Assembly: GCA_036567785.1 (NCBI GenBank)
Contig: DATCTV010000062.1
Location: 62,001 to 126,000, forward strand
Direction: 5' to 3'
Length of the DNA stretch: 64,000 bases
From: Desulfomonilia bacterium
Lineage (GTDB): Bacteria > Desulfobacterota > Desulfomonilia > UBA1062
A program made the position numbers and the translations under genes. Positions 25,000 to 35,003 of the stretch are shown here, in pieces. The stretch's first letter is position 1. The number at the start of each line of letters is the position of its first letter. Under the pieces are notes generated by a model that saw only the letters and a list, made by a program, of their open reading frames with translations, made no database searches and was not told the origin of the DNA.

Positions 25000-25992
25000 T
25001 CAAACAATTCCGGCAACTTTTTTGAGTTCGGCCAGCAGGTTATCCTCGATTTCGATCGATCCCGTTTGCAGGCGCTTTCTGGCAAGAGAGTTTTCTTTTT
25101 CTCCGGGGAGGAATATTTCATCGACACCGGGCAGCTTTTTTGTAGATTTCACCTTGAGAATTATTTCCGAGACATTCTTTTTGAGCTGGTCCCTGCCGGC
25201 AAGTAGTTCTGGGTCAACGGCCAGTATAAAATGTCCCCAGTTGCTTTTACTGTTTCCGATGCCGCAGAAAGCCGCACCTGCCAGCGGGCCTGCCAGTATC
25301 TCGGCAATGAGAGCAAGTCCGGAACCCTTGAAGCTGCGGTCGAATGAGCGTATCGCGCCGGCGATTGCCTTTTTAGGGTCGGTTGTGGGCTCTCCCTGGG
25401 CATCATAGGCCATATCACCAGGGATGCTCCTTCCAGCGGTTACCGCTTCGACGAGACCGAAATACGAGGTGGCTGCAGTTGACATATCGAGAACAATCGG
25501 GTCGGGTTCGGCCGGAATCGCTACCGCTATCGGATTTGTGCCGAAGACAGGTTCATACGAGCCGTAAGCGGCAACCCTTTCGGGCGATCTGCTGAAAACA
25601 ATACCGATGAACCCCTTCAATGCCAGACGGGATGCATAATATCCTATGGCACCGGAAGACGTGCTCGTGTTGAACGTAGCTGCAACGGCAAGTCCTGATT
25701 TTTCCGCTTTTCTTAAGACCTGCTCGATGGCCCTGTCCATGACAATCATGGCATGGTTCTGATTGCCGTTGATCTGAACCGAAAGAGTGGTTTCCTTTTC
25801 GATTGTAATCTCAGGGGCATTCTGGTTTTTCGGTATCCCCTTGTCGATAAGCTTGACAATGCCCTGATTATTGTCCCTGAGCTGTGCATATAAAAGCACA
25901 TCACTTATAACCCTTACTTCGTCATCGGTGTAGCCGTAATGCCTGACAGCCTTTGCAGTGATCTCTCTGAGTTCATCAACTGATATTTTCAT
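25000..25992 (-). CDS. LDH2/malate dehydrogenase family oxidoreductase
   Basis: A 330-residue NAD(P)-dependent enzyme of the LDH2/MDH2 family (ureidoglycolate dehydrogenase AllD, delta1-piperideine-2-carboxylate reductase, sulfolactate dehydrogenase). Typical blocks are GIVFSRSPERVAAYGSYEPVFGTNP, the IPAEPDPIVLDMSTAATSYF strand and KGSGLALIAEILAGPLAGA. The fold is the family-specific NADPH-binding one, not a Rossmann fold. It starts 44 bases after the asnB stop, so it probably belongs to the ammonium-regulated operon. A reductase of a 2-oxo or cyclic imino acid would fit that context, as would ureidoglycolate oxidation; the sequence does not decide. Confidence 0.82.
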   Translation of the reverse strand: MKISVDELREITAKAVRHYGYTDDEVRVISDVLLYAQLRDNNQGIVKLIDKGIPKNQNAPEITIEKETTLSVQINGNQNHAMIVMDRAIEQVLRKAEKSGLAVAATFNTSTSSGAIGYYASRLALKGFIGIVFSRSPERVAAYGSYEPVFGTNPIAVAIPAEPDPIVLDMSTAATSYFGLVEAVTAGRSIPGDMAYDAQGEPTTDPKKAIAGAIRSFDRSFKGSGLALIAEILAGPLAGAAFCGIGNSKSNWGHFILAVDPELLAGRDQLKKNVSEIILKVKSTKKLPGVDEIFLPGEKENSLARKRLQTGSIEIEDNLLAELKKVAGIV

Positions 25993-26036
25993 TATACGTT
26001 CCTCTGTATAAATAATATATTGTTAACCTTTCGCTT

Positions 26037-27704
26037 CTATTTATAGCTGTCCTTATGAACATCTTTCACGGCACGGCCCGATGGGTCGGCCATTCTGGCA
26101 AATGCCGCATCCCATTTGATTGCAGTGGGTGTAGAACAGGCAACCGACGGTCCGCCCGGGACGCACTTCGCGGCACTGTCGAGCGGAAAGAACTCGTGAA
26201 AGATTGAACGGTAGTAATAGGCCTCCTTGGTTGAAGGCGTGTTGACTGGGAAGCGGTAGTGCGCGTTCTCCATCTGCACGTCGCTGACCGTAGTTTCAGC
26301 GACTTCTTTCAGGGTGTCTATCCAGTTGTAACCTACGCCGTCGGAGAACTGCTCCTTCTGCCTCCATGCAACCTCGGGGGGGAGATAATCTTCAAATGCC
26401 TTCCTGAGTATGTACTTTTCTATCTTTTCGCCAGTGCACATCTTGTCTTCAGGATTGATGCGCATGGCTACATCCATGAATTCCTTGTCTAGGAACGGCA
26501 CCCTGCCTTCCACGCCCCAGGCTGCAAGCGACTTGTTCGCCCTCAGACAGTCGTATTTGCTCAGCATGGAGAGTTTTCTCACCGTCTCTTCATGAAATTC
26601 TCTGGGATCAGGCGCCTTGTGAAAATAAAGATATCCTCCAAAGATCTCATCTGCGCCTTCTCCTGACAGCACCATTTTAACGCCCATAGATTTTATCTTC
26701 CTCGACATCAGATACATAGGAGTTGAGGCCCTTATCGTGGTCACATCATAGGTTTCAATATGATAGATCACGTCTCGTATCGCATCGAGGCCCTCCTGAA
26801 CGGTAAATGTAAAGTTATGGTGCACCGAGCCTATGTGGTCGGCAACTTTCTGGGCTGCTGCGAGATCGGGCGAGCCTTCCAGCCCAATGGCGAAAGAGTG
26901 CAGCTGCGGCCACCATGCATCCTTGAGACCTCCTGTCTCAACGCGTTTTGCCGAATACTTTTTGGCAACGGCCGAAACGATTGAACTGTCGAGCCCGCCT
27001 GAAAGAAGAACACCATAAGGGACATCGGACATAAGCTGGCGCTCAACCGCCTCCTCAAGTGCCCTGTGCAGTTCTTTGATGCTGGTGCTGTTGTTCTTTA
27101 CGTTGTCATATTCCATCCAGTCCCTTTTGTACCACTCGACCGGGGCTTTTTCCCTGCTGCAGTAATAATGGCCCGGGGGAAACTCCTCAACCTTGTTGCA
27201 GACGCCCATCAGGGCTTTCATTTCAGAAGAAACAAAGAAATTGCCGTGTTCGTCATGCCCGGTATAAAGCGGAATTATTCCAATATGGTCGCGGCCTATC
27301 AGGTATATGTCGTTTTCGCTGTCATAAAGGACAAAGGCGAAAATGCCGTTTAAATCCTCAAGAAAATCAATGCCTTTTTGTCTGTAAAGGGCCAGAATGA
27401 TCTCACAGTCGGATTCTGTAAGGAAATTGTATGGTTCCTTGAGCGTTTTCTTGAGATCCTTGTGGTTGTATATCTCACCATTTACGGCAAGTGCGAGTTT
27501 CCCGTCTTCTGAATAAAGGGGCTGTGCGCCTTTGTTGACATCGACTATCGAGAGTCGTTCATGCGCGAGTATGGCCTTTTCGCTGACATATATCCCGCTC
27601 CAGTCAGGCCCCCTGTGGCGCATCTTACGGCTCATCATAAGGGCTTTAGCCCTCAGTTCCTTCAAATCCGACTTTATGTCAAGAATTCCAAGTATTGAAC
27701 ACAT
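26037..27704 (-). CDS. asnB: Asparagine synthetase, glutamine-hydrolysing
   Basis: A 555-residue AsnB, the same length as the E. coli enzyme. Cys2 in MCSILGI is the N-terminal glutaminase nucleophile, RGPDWSG and the NGEIYNH loop bind glutamine, and SGGLDSS in the C-terminal synthetase domain is the PP-loop that binds ATP. The reaction is aspartate + glutamine + ATP to asparagine + glutamate + AMP + PPi in the cytoplasm. It lies 101 bases downstream of glnK on the same strand, with a nested inverted repeat between, and is likely part of the sigma-54 ammonium operon. Confidence 0.92.
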   Translation of the reverse strand: MCSILGILDIKSDLKELRAKALMMSRKMRHRGPDWSGIYVSEKAILAHERLSIVDVNKGAQPLYSEDGKLALAVNGEIYNHKDLKKTLKEPYNFLTESDCEIILALYRQKGIDFLEDLNGIFAFVLYDSENDIYLIGRDHIGIIPLYTGHDEHGNFFVSSEMKALMGVCNKVEEFPPGHYYCSREKAPVEWYKRDWMEYDNVKNNSTSIKELHRALEEAVERQLMSDVPYGVLLSGGLDSSIVSAVAKKYSAKRVETGGLKDAWWPQLHSFAIGLEGSPDLAAAQKVADHIGSVHHNFTFTVQEGLDAIRDVIYHIETYDVTTIRASTPMYLMSRKIKSMGVKMVLSGEGADEIFGGYLYFHKAPDPREFHEETVRKLSMLSKYDCLRANKSLAAWGVEGRVPFLDKEFMDVAMRINPEDKMCTGEKIEKYILRKAFEDYLPPEVAWRQKEQFSDGVGYNWIDTLKEVAETTVSDVQMENAHYRFPVNTPSTKEAYYYRSIFHEFFPLDSAAKCVPGGPSVACSTPTAIKWDAAFARMADPSGRAVKDVHKDSYK

Positions 27705-27728
27705 CTTTTTGCTCCCTCACAGCTGTTG

Positions 27729-27773
27729 AGCTGATAAATTGTTATGCATAATCAAAGAAAGGTTTTATCAGCT
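27729..27773 (-). repeat. Nested inverted repeats ahead of asnB
   Basis: AGCTGATAAA (27729-27738) and its perfect complement TTTATCAGCT (27764-27773) enclose a smaller palindrome TTATGCATAA (27742-27751). It sits in the glnK-asnB gap and would be in the asnB leader RNA. It could be an operator or a processing/attenuation structure. Confidence 0.45.
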
Positions 27774-27805
27774 TAATGGCTGGTTTCTGCACGCAGGCAG
27801 ATCTT

Positions 27806-29397
<1,592 letters not shown>

Positions 29398-29430
29398 ATA
29401 AAAAACCTCCGAAGGATTTTATCTGTATTA

Positions 29431-29445
29431 GCAACAGGAATGCCA
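29431..29445 (-). promoter_or_regulatory. Sigma-54 promoter of amtB-glnK-asnB
   Basis: Read on the minus strand: TGGCATTCCTGTTGC, with GG-N10-GC spacing and a perfect TTGC -12 element. The start site would be near 29420, about 20 bases before ATG 29397, leaving room only for the ribosome site. The motif at 29536 lies about 90-105 bp further upstream. Confidence 0.8.
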
Positions 29446-29535
29446 GATACGCTTGATACCTAACCACGGATTAATAAAACGGAAATTAGTCATAAGGGTT
29501 TTCAAGGTGGCACATAATTGTATATTTCTGATATG

Positions 29536-29554
29536 TTGAAACAATAATGTGAGT
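29536..29554. promoter_or_regulatory. Shared enhancer-like motif between divergent genes
   Basis: TTGAAACAATAATGT (29536-29550) is identical over 15 bp to 21231-21245 in front of the glutamate synthase operon. It lies about 90 bp from the amtB sigma-54 promoter and about 110 bp from the one facing the AsnRS-like gene, so one bound activator could serve both. The rest of the 364-bp intergenic stretch (29398-29761) is AT-rich, with no further gene seen. Confidence 0.6.
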
Positions 29555-29661
29555 CAAATAATCATAGTCTGGCCAGTTGTTTGAATTCTGCAGGAACTGT
29601 ATTATGATTAAATAGCTTATGATTTCAAAGGTATAATATCTTTAACGGTTTATATAAATTG

Positions 29662-29678
29662 TTGGCACATGAATTGCT
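29662..29678 (+). promoter_or_regulatory. Sigma-54 promoter of AsnRS-like gene
   Basis: TTGGCACATGAATTGCT is a full match to the -24/-12 consensus (TGGCAC, TTGC, GG-N10-GC). The start site would be near 29689, about 70 bases before ATG 29762. An asparaginyl-tRNA synthetase would not be expected to be sigma-54 dependent, so this also bears on the function of the gene. Confidence 0.85.
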
Positions 29679-29761
29679 GAATATATACTATTAATATGAT
29701 CAAGATAACATGATAATAAAATCAGACCGCAAATGCGGATGAAAAAATACAGGAGGACTTT

Positions 29762-30985
29762 ATGACTTTTATAGGCGAGGATCTATTCCATTTCCAGGCG
29801 TCACTTATTCAACAGGGCTCTTCTTTTGAAGAGTTCATAAAAGAGAACTACATCAACAAATGGATTGGCGATACTGTATATGCAGCAATGAATGTACGCA
29901 CCACAATGGTGACTGCCGTACATAACTTCCTGGAAAATGAAGGACTCCTTAATCTTGAAAGGGTTCAAATGAGTCCGATTACCGACCCTCTGGCCCATGA
30001 TGTCGAACATGTGCCTGTGATTCATTACAAGGGCATGCCTTATGTTACCACTCATTCGATGATTTACCATAAGTTTATGGCTTGCTTTAATCCCAGGTTC
30101 AAAGGCATATTCGTTGATTCTCCGAATGTCAGGCTTGAGATTGAAAGTCCGCAAAGGAAGCAGCGCGGCAAGTATCTGATAGACTTTTCCCAGATAGACA
30201 TCGAACTCAGAAGGGGAAGGGATATTGATTTTGAAACATACAAGAAGGAACCAGAAAAGGTTAAGGCAATCCTTAAGGAAGATCTGGAAAAGGCTTATGA
30301 CTTTTTCGAGAGAATGCTGATTCATGCGGTGAAGGCGATTATAGAAAAGAATGAAGACGATCTGAAGGCATTGGATGTGGCTGTCGATGTTCCTTCTCAG
30401 CCGTTTCCGAGACTAAAGAACGATGAAATCCTTAAAAAATACGGGAGGGCCGGTGCGGAAACCGGAGCGGGAGAGGAAGCAGACTCCCAGTTCTTCTGGA
30501 TAACGGGACTTATGCGTGAAAATTATGATCTCATTTATCCTTACATTCAGAAAGACGGCAGCAAGATTCCCATTTCATCATTCACTTCCGATATGATCTA
30601 CAACTATGACATATGCGTCAAGGCCAGGAGCAGATCCACAGGAAAATATATGCCTGCCCTTGAGATACTTTCCGGAGCTGTCCGGGAATGGCTTTATGAG
30701 CCTATTGTGGAAAGGCTCATTGACAACAAGGTCATAGTTGAAAGGCCGGTTTTCAAAGAAGGCAATATAACCAATATCGACATACTGGACGGGTACGGGC
30801 CATTCCTGGCGGCCGTTCATATGAAAGACGCCAATGGCAAAGCATATTTCCCTGATACTTTCGGCGGAGGTCTTGGGGTGGAACGCTTGCTTTACGGTCT
30901 GTTGAGGGGCAGCAAGATAGAAAAGATAGACGATGTCACATTCTTCGGCAAGAATCCCGATTCGTTCCCCATATTCCTTTTCTAG
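29762..30985 (+). CDS. AsnRS-related asparagine synthetase (AS-AR/AsnA type)
   Basis: A 407-residue class-II aminoacyl-tRNA-synthetase catalytic core. Motif 2 is in SPNVRLE and GKYLIDFSQIDIEL (residues about 122-150), and motif 3 is GGGLGVERLLYG (about 368-379). The N-terminal OB-fold anticodon-binding domain of AspRS/AsnRS is absent. Only about 60 residues precede the core. Archaeal proteins of this kind (AS-AR of Pyrococcus abyssi) make asparagine from aspartate, ammonia and ATP. A sigma-54 promoter and divergence from amtB-glnK-asnB fit ammonia assimilation and not translation. GGAGGACTTT precedes the ATG. A tRNA-modifying or still different ATP-ligase role is possible. Confidence 0.75.
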   Translation: MTFIGEDLFHFQASLIQQGSSFEEFIKENYINKWIGDTVYAAMNVRTTMVTAVHNFLENEGLLNLERVQMSPITDPLAHDVEHVPVIHYKGMPYVTTHSMIYHKFMACFNPRFKGIFVDSPNVRLEIESPQRKQRGKYLIDFSQIDIELRRGRDIDFETYKKEPEKVKAILKEDLEKAYDFFERMLIHAVKAIIEKNEDDLKALDVAVDVPSQPFPRLKNDEILKKYGRAGAETGAGEEADSQFFWITGLMRENYDLIYPYIQKDGSKIPISSFTSDMIYNYDICVKARSRSTGKYMPALEILSGAVREWLYEPIVERLIDNKVIVERPVFKEGNITNIDILDGYGPFLAAVHMKDANGKAYFPDTFGGGLGVERLLYGLLRGSKIEKIDDVTFFGKNPDSFPIFLF

Positions 30986-30994
30986 TCTTAAATG

Positions 30995-31026
30995 CAGGAG
31001 AGAGGCGTTTTAACGCTTCTCTCCTG
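30995..31026. terminator. Hairpin terminator shared by convergent genes
   Basis: A 15-bp stem (30995-31009 with 31012-31026, one G-U pair and a two-base gap) lies between the AsnRS-like gene and the convergent Ig-like lipoprotein gene. T-runs are short on both sides, so efficiency is uncertain, but position and stem length are typical. Confidence 0.6.
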
Positions 31027-31040
31027 ACCTTGTTCAAAAA

Positions 31041-31445
31041 TTAATCCTGTACTGTTGAAAATGATGTTATTGAAGTCGTTGAGAATATGTCCCCGTAAAT
31101 ATCTTCAATCGTTGCTTCAACAACAATATTGTATGTGGTATCAGGAGAGAGGTCGCTGTCTGGAATAAAAAGTATTATATTGGCAGACGCCTCAATTAAT
31201 GACCCGTGCACAAAATGGCCGGTATCCGTATTTATCAGATAAAAATTTTCATATAAGTAAATCGTATCCCAGTTCAGATCATAGTTGAATTCAACAGTGA
31301 TGGCCTGGTTTAAAGGCACATTTCTCGCACCGTCTGCCGGGCTTATTGATGTGATGCTGAACAAGTCATCATCAGAGCCCGAATTGCAGGCAGATATAAG
31401 AAATAAAACCATCAGGCCAACAACGAAAGAAGTTATTTTTTTCAT
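31041..31445 (-). CDS. Lipoprotein with bacterial Ig-like domain
   Basis: A 134-residue exported protein. The signal peptide ends in a lipobox (LISAC), so Cys20 should be lipidated. The mature part reads SPADGARNVPLNQAITVEF, then LSPDTTYNIVVEATIEDIYG, the pattern of an SbsA/Big_5 Ig-like domain found in surface and adhesion proteins. Only one domain is present, so it is probably a small outer-membrane or periplasmic lipoprotein. The function is unknown. It sits between convergent genes and appears monocistronic. Confidence 0.75.
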   Translation of the reverse strand: MKKITSFVVGLMVLFLISACNSGSDDDLFSITSISPADGARNVPLNQAITVEFNYDLNWDTIYLYENFYLINTDTGHFVHGSLIEASANIILFIPDSDLSPDTTYNIVVEATIEDIYGDIFSTTSITSFSTVQD

Positions 31446-31588
31446 TTTGAAGAATACTCCTCTTTATTTTTTGATAAGAAATGAATCGGCATTTTTCGGT
31501 ATTTTCTGAAAATTATTTTTATGACTGTAATAAAACACGAGTTATCAGAATGTTTATCTGATTTATAAGAGAACTTGATCCGGTTATT

Positions 31589-31623
31589 AAAAAAAGATGC
31601 CGCTCAATGATTATGAGCGGCAT
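31589..31623 (-). terminator. Intrinsic terminator of the OmpA-family gene
   Basis: Perfect 10-bp stem ATGCCGCTCA (31597-31606)/TGAGCGGCAT (31614-31623), followed on the minus strand by seven consecutive T (31595-31589). It lies 26 bases past the stop of the OmpA-family gene. Confidence 0.85.
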
Positions 31624-31648
31624 TCTTCATTACTTGGACTGCTTCAAG

Positions 31649-32716
31649 CTATTTTTTAATTTGATAGTCAACGGCGGCTTCGACCCTTCTATTCTTCTGT
31701 CTGCCCTGTGCGGTCTTGTTGTCTGCAATGGGTTTTTCAGGCCCATAACCCACTGCTTTCAACCTTGAGGCATCAACACCAAGTTTTTTAACAAGATAAT
31801 CCTTCACGGCATCCGCCCTTTCCTGCGAAAGTTTTTTGTTGAAGGCAGCGGGACCAGTGTTGTCGGTATAACCTTCAATGACTACTTTCAGATCGGGATG
31901 TTTTTTAAGAATATCCGCGAAGTTGGCCAGTTCATCATCAAATCCGGGTTTTATGGTTGCTTTGTTGGTATCGAACATCACATCAATTGTTGCCCTTCCT
32001 TTTTCAATGATAGCTTTTTCGTCACCAACCGGTGCGGCAACAGGTGCAGGTGCAGGGGCCGGGGCCGGTACAACAACCGGGGCAGGAGCAGGTGCCGGTT
32101 TAGGTGCTTCAACTACTACAGGTGCTGCAACTGCAACAGGCGCAGGCTTGGGTTTGTCGCCCAGATAGCAGCCGAGTCCCAGGGTATATTCCAGGTTATT
32201 TACAGGGTTTCCGTCAAAGGCCTTGAAGACAAGAAGATGACGGAAGTCTGCTCTTATGAACCAGTCTTCCGATACGAATATCCTTGCACCAGCTCCATAA
32301 CCGGCCACGAAGTTGTCTTTATTCGGCGCACCTTCGACATTAATATTCCTGTCACCCAGTCCTACTGCCAGATACGGTACAAACCGGCTTTCGGGCATTA
32401 AATAAATAAGGCCTTCCAGCCTGTATCCCATGAGACTTACATCAGTTCCTTCTTTTACCGATGTATCCCCATACATTTTGTTTCTTTTAATATCTGATGC
32501 ACCCAGTTCCAGAGGTATTTCCAGACCGAAATATTCCGACATATCATAGCCTAATCTCAGCATTCCAATAGGCGCCAGATTTATTTCTTCCCTCGAATCA
32601 AAGGTGTAGCCGCCTCCTGACAGCGAAAATGTAATACCACTGTCCCTGTTTACAGCATAGGCCTGGAAAGTGAATCCTATCGTAAACATTACCGCCAGTA
32701 TCAAGACTCTTTTCAT
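31649..32716 (-). CDS. OmpA/OprF-like outer membrane porin
   Basis: A 355-residue outer-membrane protein. A signal peptide (residues 1-22, ending FQAYA) is followed by an eight-strand beta-barrel to about residue 185 and a Pro/Ala-rich hinge (about 190-235). A C-terminal OmpA peptidoglycan-binding domain follows, with VVIEGYTDNTGPAAFNKKLSQ and the RLKAVGYG and RRVEAAV segments; DELANF and LSQERADAV flank the diaminopimelate pocket. It anchors the outer membrane to peptidoglycan. ATG 32716 is chosen with GGGGGAG seven bases ahead; a GTG six bases upstream is less likely. A perfect terminator follows. Confidence 0.9.
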   Translation of the reverse strand: MKRVLILAVMFTIGFTFQAYAVNRDSGITFSLSGGGYTFDSREEINLAPIGMLRLGYDMSEYFGLEIPLELGASDIKRNKMYGDTSVKEGTDVSLMGYRLEGLIYLMPESRFVPYLAVGLGDRNINVEGAPNKDNFVAGYGAGARIFVSEDWFIRADFRHLLVFKAFDGNPVNNLEYTLGLGCYLGDKPKPAPVAVAAPVVVEAPKPAPAPAPVVVPAPAPAPAPVAAPVGDEKAIIEKGRATIDVMFDTNKATIKPGFDDELANFADILKKHPDLKVVIEGYTDNTGPAAFNKKLSQERADAVKDYLVKKLGVDASRLKAVGYGPEKPIADNKTAQGRQKNRRVEAAVDYQIKK

Positions 32717-32926
32717 ACTCACACTCCCCCTTAATATTGGTTTGTAGAACTAATTTAATAATAATCCTTATTTATTATGGAATCAAGTGATTGAGATTTA
32801 TGTTGAACTTTAGGGTTCCTGTTTTTTATCTGTCTGTTGTTTTGAAAATAAGGCATGTGTGTCTTGTGGCCGATACAGCGCTATGGTAAAAAAGCGCATA
32901 TGAAAGGTTTTAATGGGGAGGTTCTG

Positions 32927-34042
32927 ATGATGCGCTGCTTGATATTATATTCAATGATTATTTTTGTTGCGATCCTGTCCGGTTGCGGCAACAGTACCTA
33001 TTCCGATGTTCATTCGTCGGATAATGCACAGCCTGCCGTATTGAAATCGGAAAATGCTTTAACCGTGAGCATCCCTGAAATACCGTTCAAACAAAATTCA
33101 GCTGTAAAGATAGACAGGGAAGTGATTGAGACGTTCGCGCGGCAGTATGTCGCTGAAAAGGCTGGAACATGGACAAACGAGGAGTTCTTTCTCGGATATC
33201 TGCCTCTTAAATCAGCAGACATGCTATGTGCTGCCACAGAGGGCGCGTACGAAACCCGGAGACTGCTCGGGAACCTCTACGTGTCCGGATATTTCGGTGG
33301 CGTATGGTTGAGGGATGCAATGGGCGGAGATACAAAAGAGGCTGAAACACTACTGTCTGGAACACTCTCGGATGGCACTGGAGAGACGATGGACTCTTAC
33401 CCGGTTTCCGTGGTGTTCGATGTTCTCATGAAAGCTGCATCAATGAAAATCAAAAGGGCGGAATCCGGCGGACTGGCTTCCATTGCAGCATGCCGCCTTT
33501 CACTGCCGTCGTTTCTCCTCATATATGGATACAATTGGGGTTATTTCGATTACATACTCAACAACCCGCCCAATGGTGCGGGGGGAGTCGAACGGCCATG
33601 TTATTGCTCAAGAATGCTTGACTGCACCGTTGACGGGCTCAATCTTGAGATCCTTAACGAATATAAGGATGAACGTGACCTGCTTGAAACACCCCGAAAA
33701 GCAGGCGGAGTATCCGCTTTGAAATGGTACGAAATGAGCCTGTTGACTGGTATATGGGCCAATGGCGCGGTCAGTACGGGATCGGGAGTATGGAAAAATA
33801 TCATGAACGGGGACATGGACAAGGACACATATGCCCTGCTGCTTGATCTTTCGGCCAGGTTCATGCTGGTGGCCGAGATGAGCATAATGCCCGCGATGAA
33901 GGGATATGCCGACAGTGATGTCGATGCATGCCGGTGCGGACTCCTCGAGCAGGCTGCAATGATAGTATGGGCGGGCAGCTATTTCATGGGACTCTCATCC
34001 GATGCCACTGCCGGAACATTCCCGTCAATAAACGGATTGTGA
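32927..34042 (+). CDS. Lipoprotein of unknown function
   Basis: A 371-residue exported protein I do not recognise. GGGGAGG (32915-32921) five bases ahead fixes ATG 32927, giving a signal peptide with lipobox LSGC. The mature protein has no obvious repeats. It contains a hydrophobic stretch near RLSLPSFLLIYGYNW, several Cys (CYCSRMLDC, DACRCG) and the C-terminal MIVWAGSYFMGLSS. The Cys pattern could bind a metal or form disulfides. Its TGA overlaps the GTG start of the transglycosylase gene, so translation is coupled and a cell-wall role is suggested. The 200-bp gap upstream holds no recognisable gene. Confidence 0.6.
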   Translation: MMRCLILYSMIIFVAILSGCGNSTYSDVHSSDNAQPAVLKSENALTVSIPEIPFKQNSAVKIDREVIETFARQYVAEKAGTWTNEEFFLGYLPLKSADMLCAATEGAYETRRLLGNLYVSGYFGGVWLRDAMGGDTKEAETLLSGTLSDGTGETMDSYPVSVVFDVLMKAASMKIKRAESGGLASIAACRLSLPSFLLIYGYNWGYFDYILNNPPNGAGGVERPCYCSRMLDCTVDGLNLEILNEYKDERDLLETPRKAGGVSALKWYEMSLLTGIWANGAVSTGSGVWKNIMNGDMDKDTYALLLDLSARFMLVAEMSIMPAMKGYADSDVDACRCGLLEQAAMIVWAGSYFMGLSSDATAGTFPSINGL

Positions 34043-34959
34043 AAAGCTTCATTAAAGTTTCTGCATATCTGGTTCTGGCAGTCATTCTGCTGCTAGCGGC
34101 GTCTTTTGCCGTCTGTTTTGTTTATCCCGATGTTGCTGTTCTTAAAAAGAAAAATCCTGAAAAGACTTCGTTTATGAAATACAGGGAAAAACAATGGGAG
34201 AACAAAGGACTCGATAAAAAGATTAAGCAGAAATGGGTGTCTTTCAGCAGGATATCCCCTTATGTTGTAAAAGCGGTTATTATAGCTGAGGATGATAAAT
34301 TCTGGCGCCATGAAGGTTTTGATTTTGTTGCGATGCAGAAGGCCTTTGAACAGGACATCAAAAAAAAGAAATTCAAGGTCGGGGGATCAACAATCAGCCA
34401 GCAGCTTGCAAAAAATCTTTTTCTTACACCGGCAAAGAATCCTTTACGCAAGATTAAGGAAGCCGTCTACACATGGCGGCTTGAGAAGAACCTTTCAAAA
34501 AAAAGGATAATCGAGCTCTATCTGAATGTCGCCGAATGGGGCGACGCAATTTTCGGGATTGAGGCGGCGGCTAGAAAATATTACGGGAAATCAGCCTCAT
34601 CACTTGGGCCTGAGGAGGCCGCCAGGCTGGCAACCGTTCTTCCCAATCCCATCAGATTCAGCCCTGTCGGGAATTCAAGGTATGTGGCTAACCGCTCGGC
34701 GATTATATACAGGATCATGGTGCGCAGGGGGATTGTCATTGAAGAATACGTCGAGGTTATGAACTCACCTCAGGAAGACATATCAAATGAGGAAGGAACA
34801 GATGAAGAAACCGGTTCAGACGAGGGAGTCCTGACTGACACCTCAGGGCCGGATGTCCCTGATGCCGCTCAAAGAGAGACTGTTCCTGAAACAAAAGGCG
34901 AGCCTGCCCCCGATGACAACACAAGCAAAGACAATGGAGAGGGGAATGAAGAGTCTTGA
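34039..34959 (+). CDS. Monofunctional peptidoglycan transglycosylase
   Basis: A glycosyltransferase-51 protein of about 306 residues. One N-terminal transmembrane anchor (LVLAVILLLAASFAVCFVY) is followed by EDDKFWRHEGFD with the catalytic Glu, GGSTISQQLAKNLFL, KKRIIELYLNVAEWG and EEAARLATVLPNP. It polymerises lipid II at the outer face of the inner membrane and lacks a transpeptidase domain, as in MtgA. GTG 34039 overlaps the previous stop (GTGA); no good ATG exists. A C-terminal tail of about 65 acidic and Pro/Thr-rich residues extends beyond the family domain and is unusual. Confidence 0.85.
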   Translation: MKSFIKVSAYLVLAVILLLAASFAVCFVYPDVAVLKKKNPEKTSFMKYREKQWENKGLDKKIKQKWVSFSRISPYVVKAVIIAEDDKFWRHEGFDFVAMQKAFEQDIKKKKFKVGGSTISQQLAKNLFLTPAKNPLRKIKEAVYTWRLEKNLSKKRIIELYLNVAEWGDAIFGIEAAARKYYGKSASSLGPEEAARLATVLPNPIRFSPVGNSRYVANRSAIIYRIMVRRGIVIEEYVEVMNSPQEDISNEEGTDEETGSDEGVLTDTSGPDVPDAAQRETVPETKGEPAPDDNTSKDNGEGNEES

Positions 34960-35003
34960 CTTAAGGGTGCAGGAGAATAATTTTGATTCATACAAAGGAG
35001 GTT

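Noticed and set aside
29507-29521. Sigma-54-like element GTGGCACATAATTGT on the plus strand
   Set aside because: The -24 half is good, but spacing to the -12 half is one base short and GC is GT; the element at 29662 is a full match.
29762-30985. Calling the AsnRS-like gene asnS (tRNA charging)
   Set aside because: No anticodon-binding domain, sigma-54 promoter and nitrogen-gene context do not fit a housekeeping synthetase.
32861-32900. Riboswitch in the leader of the unknown lipoprotein
   Set aside because: GGCCGATACAGCGC with a short GCGC pairing caught the eye but matches no riboswitch core that I can recall and lacks a stable stem.
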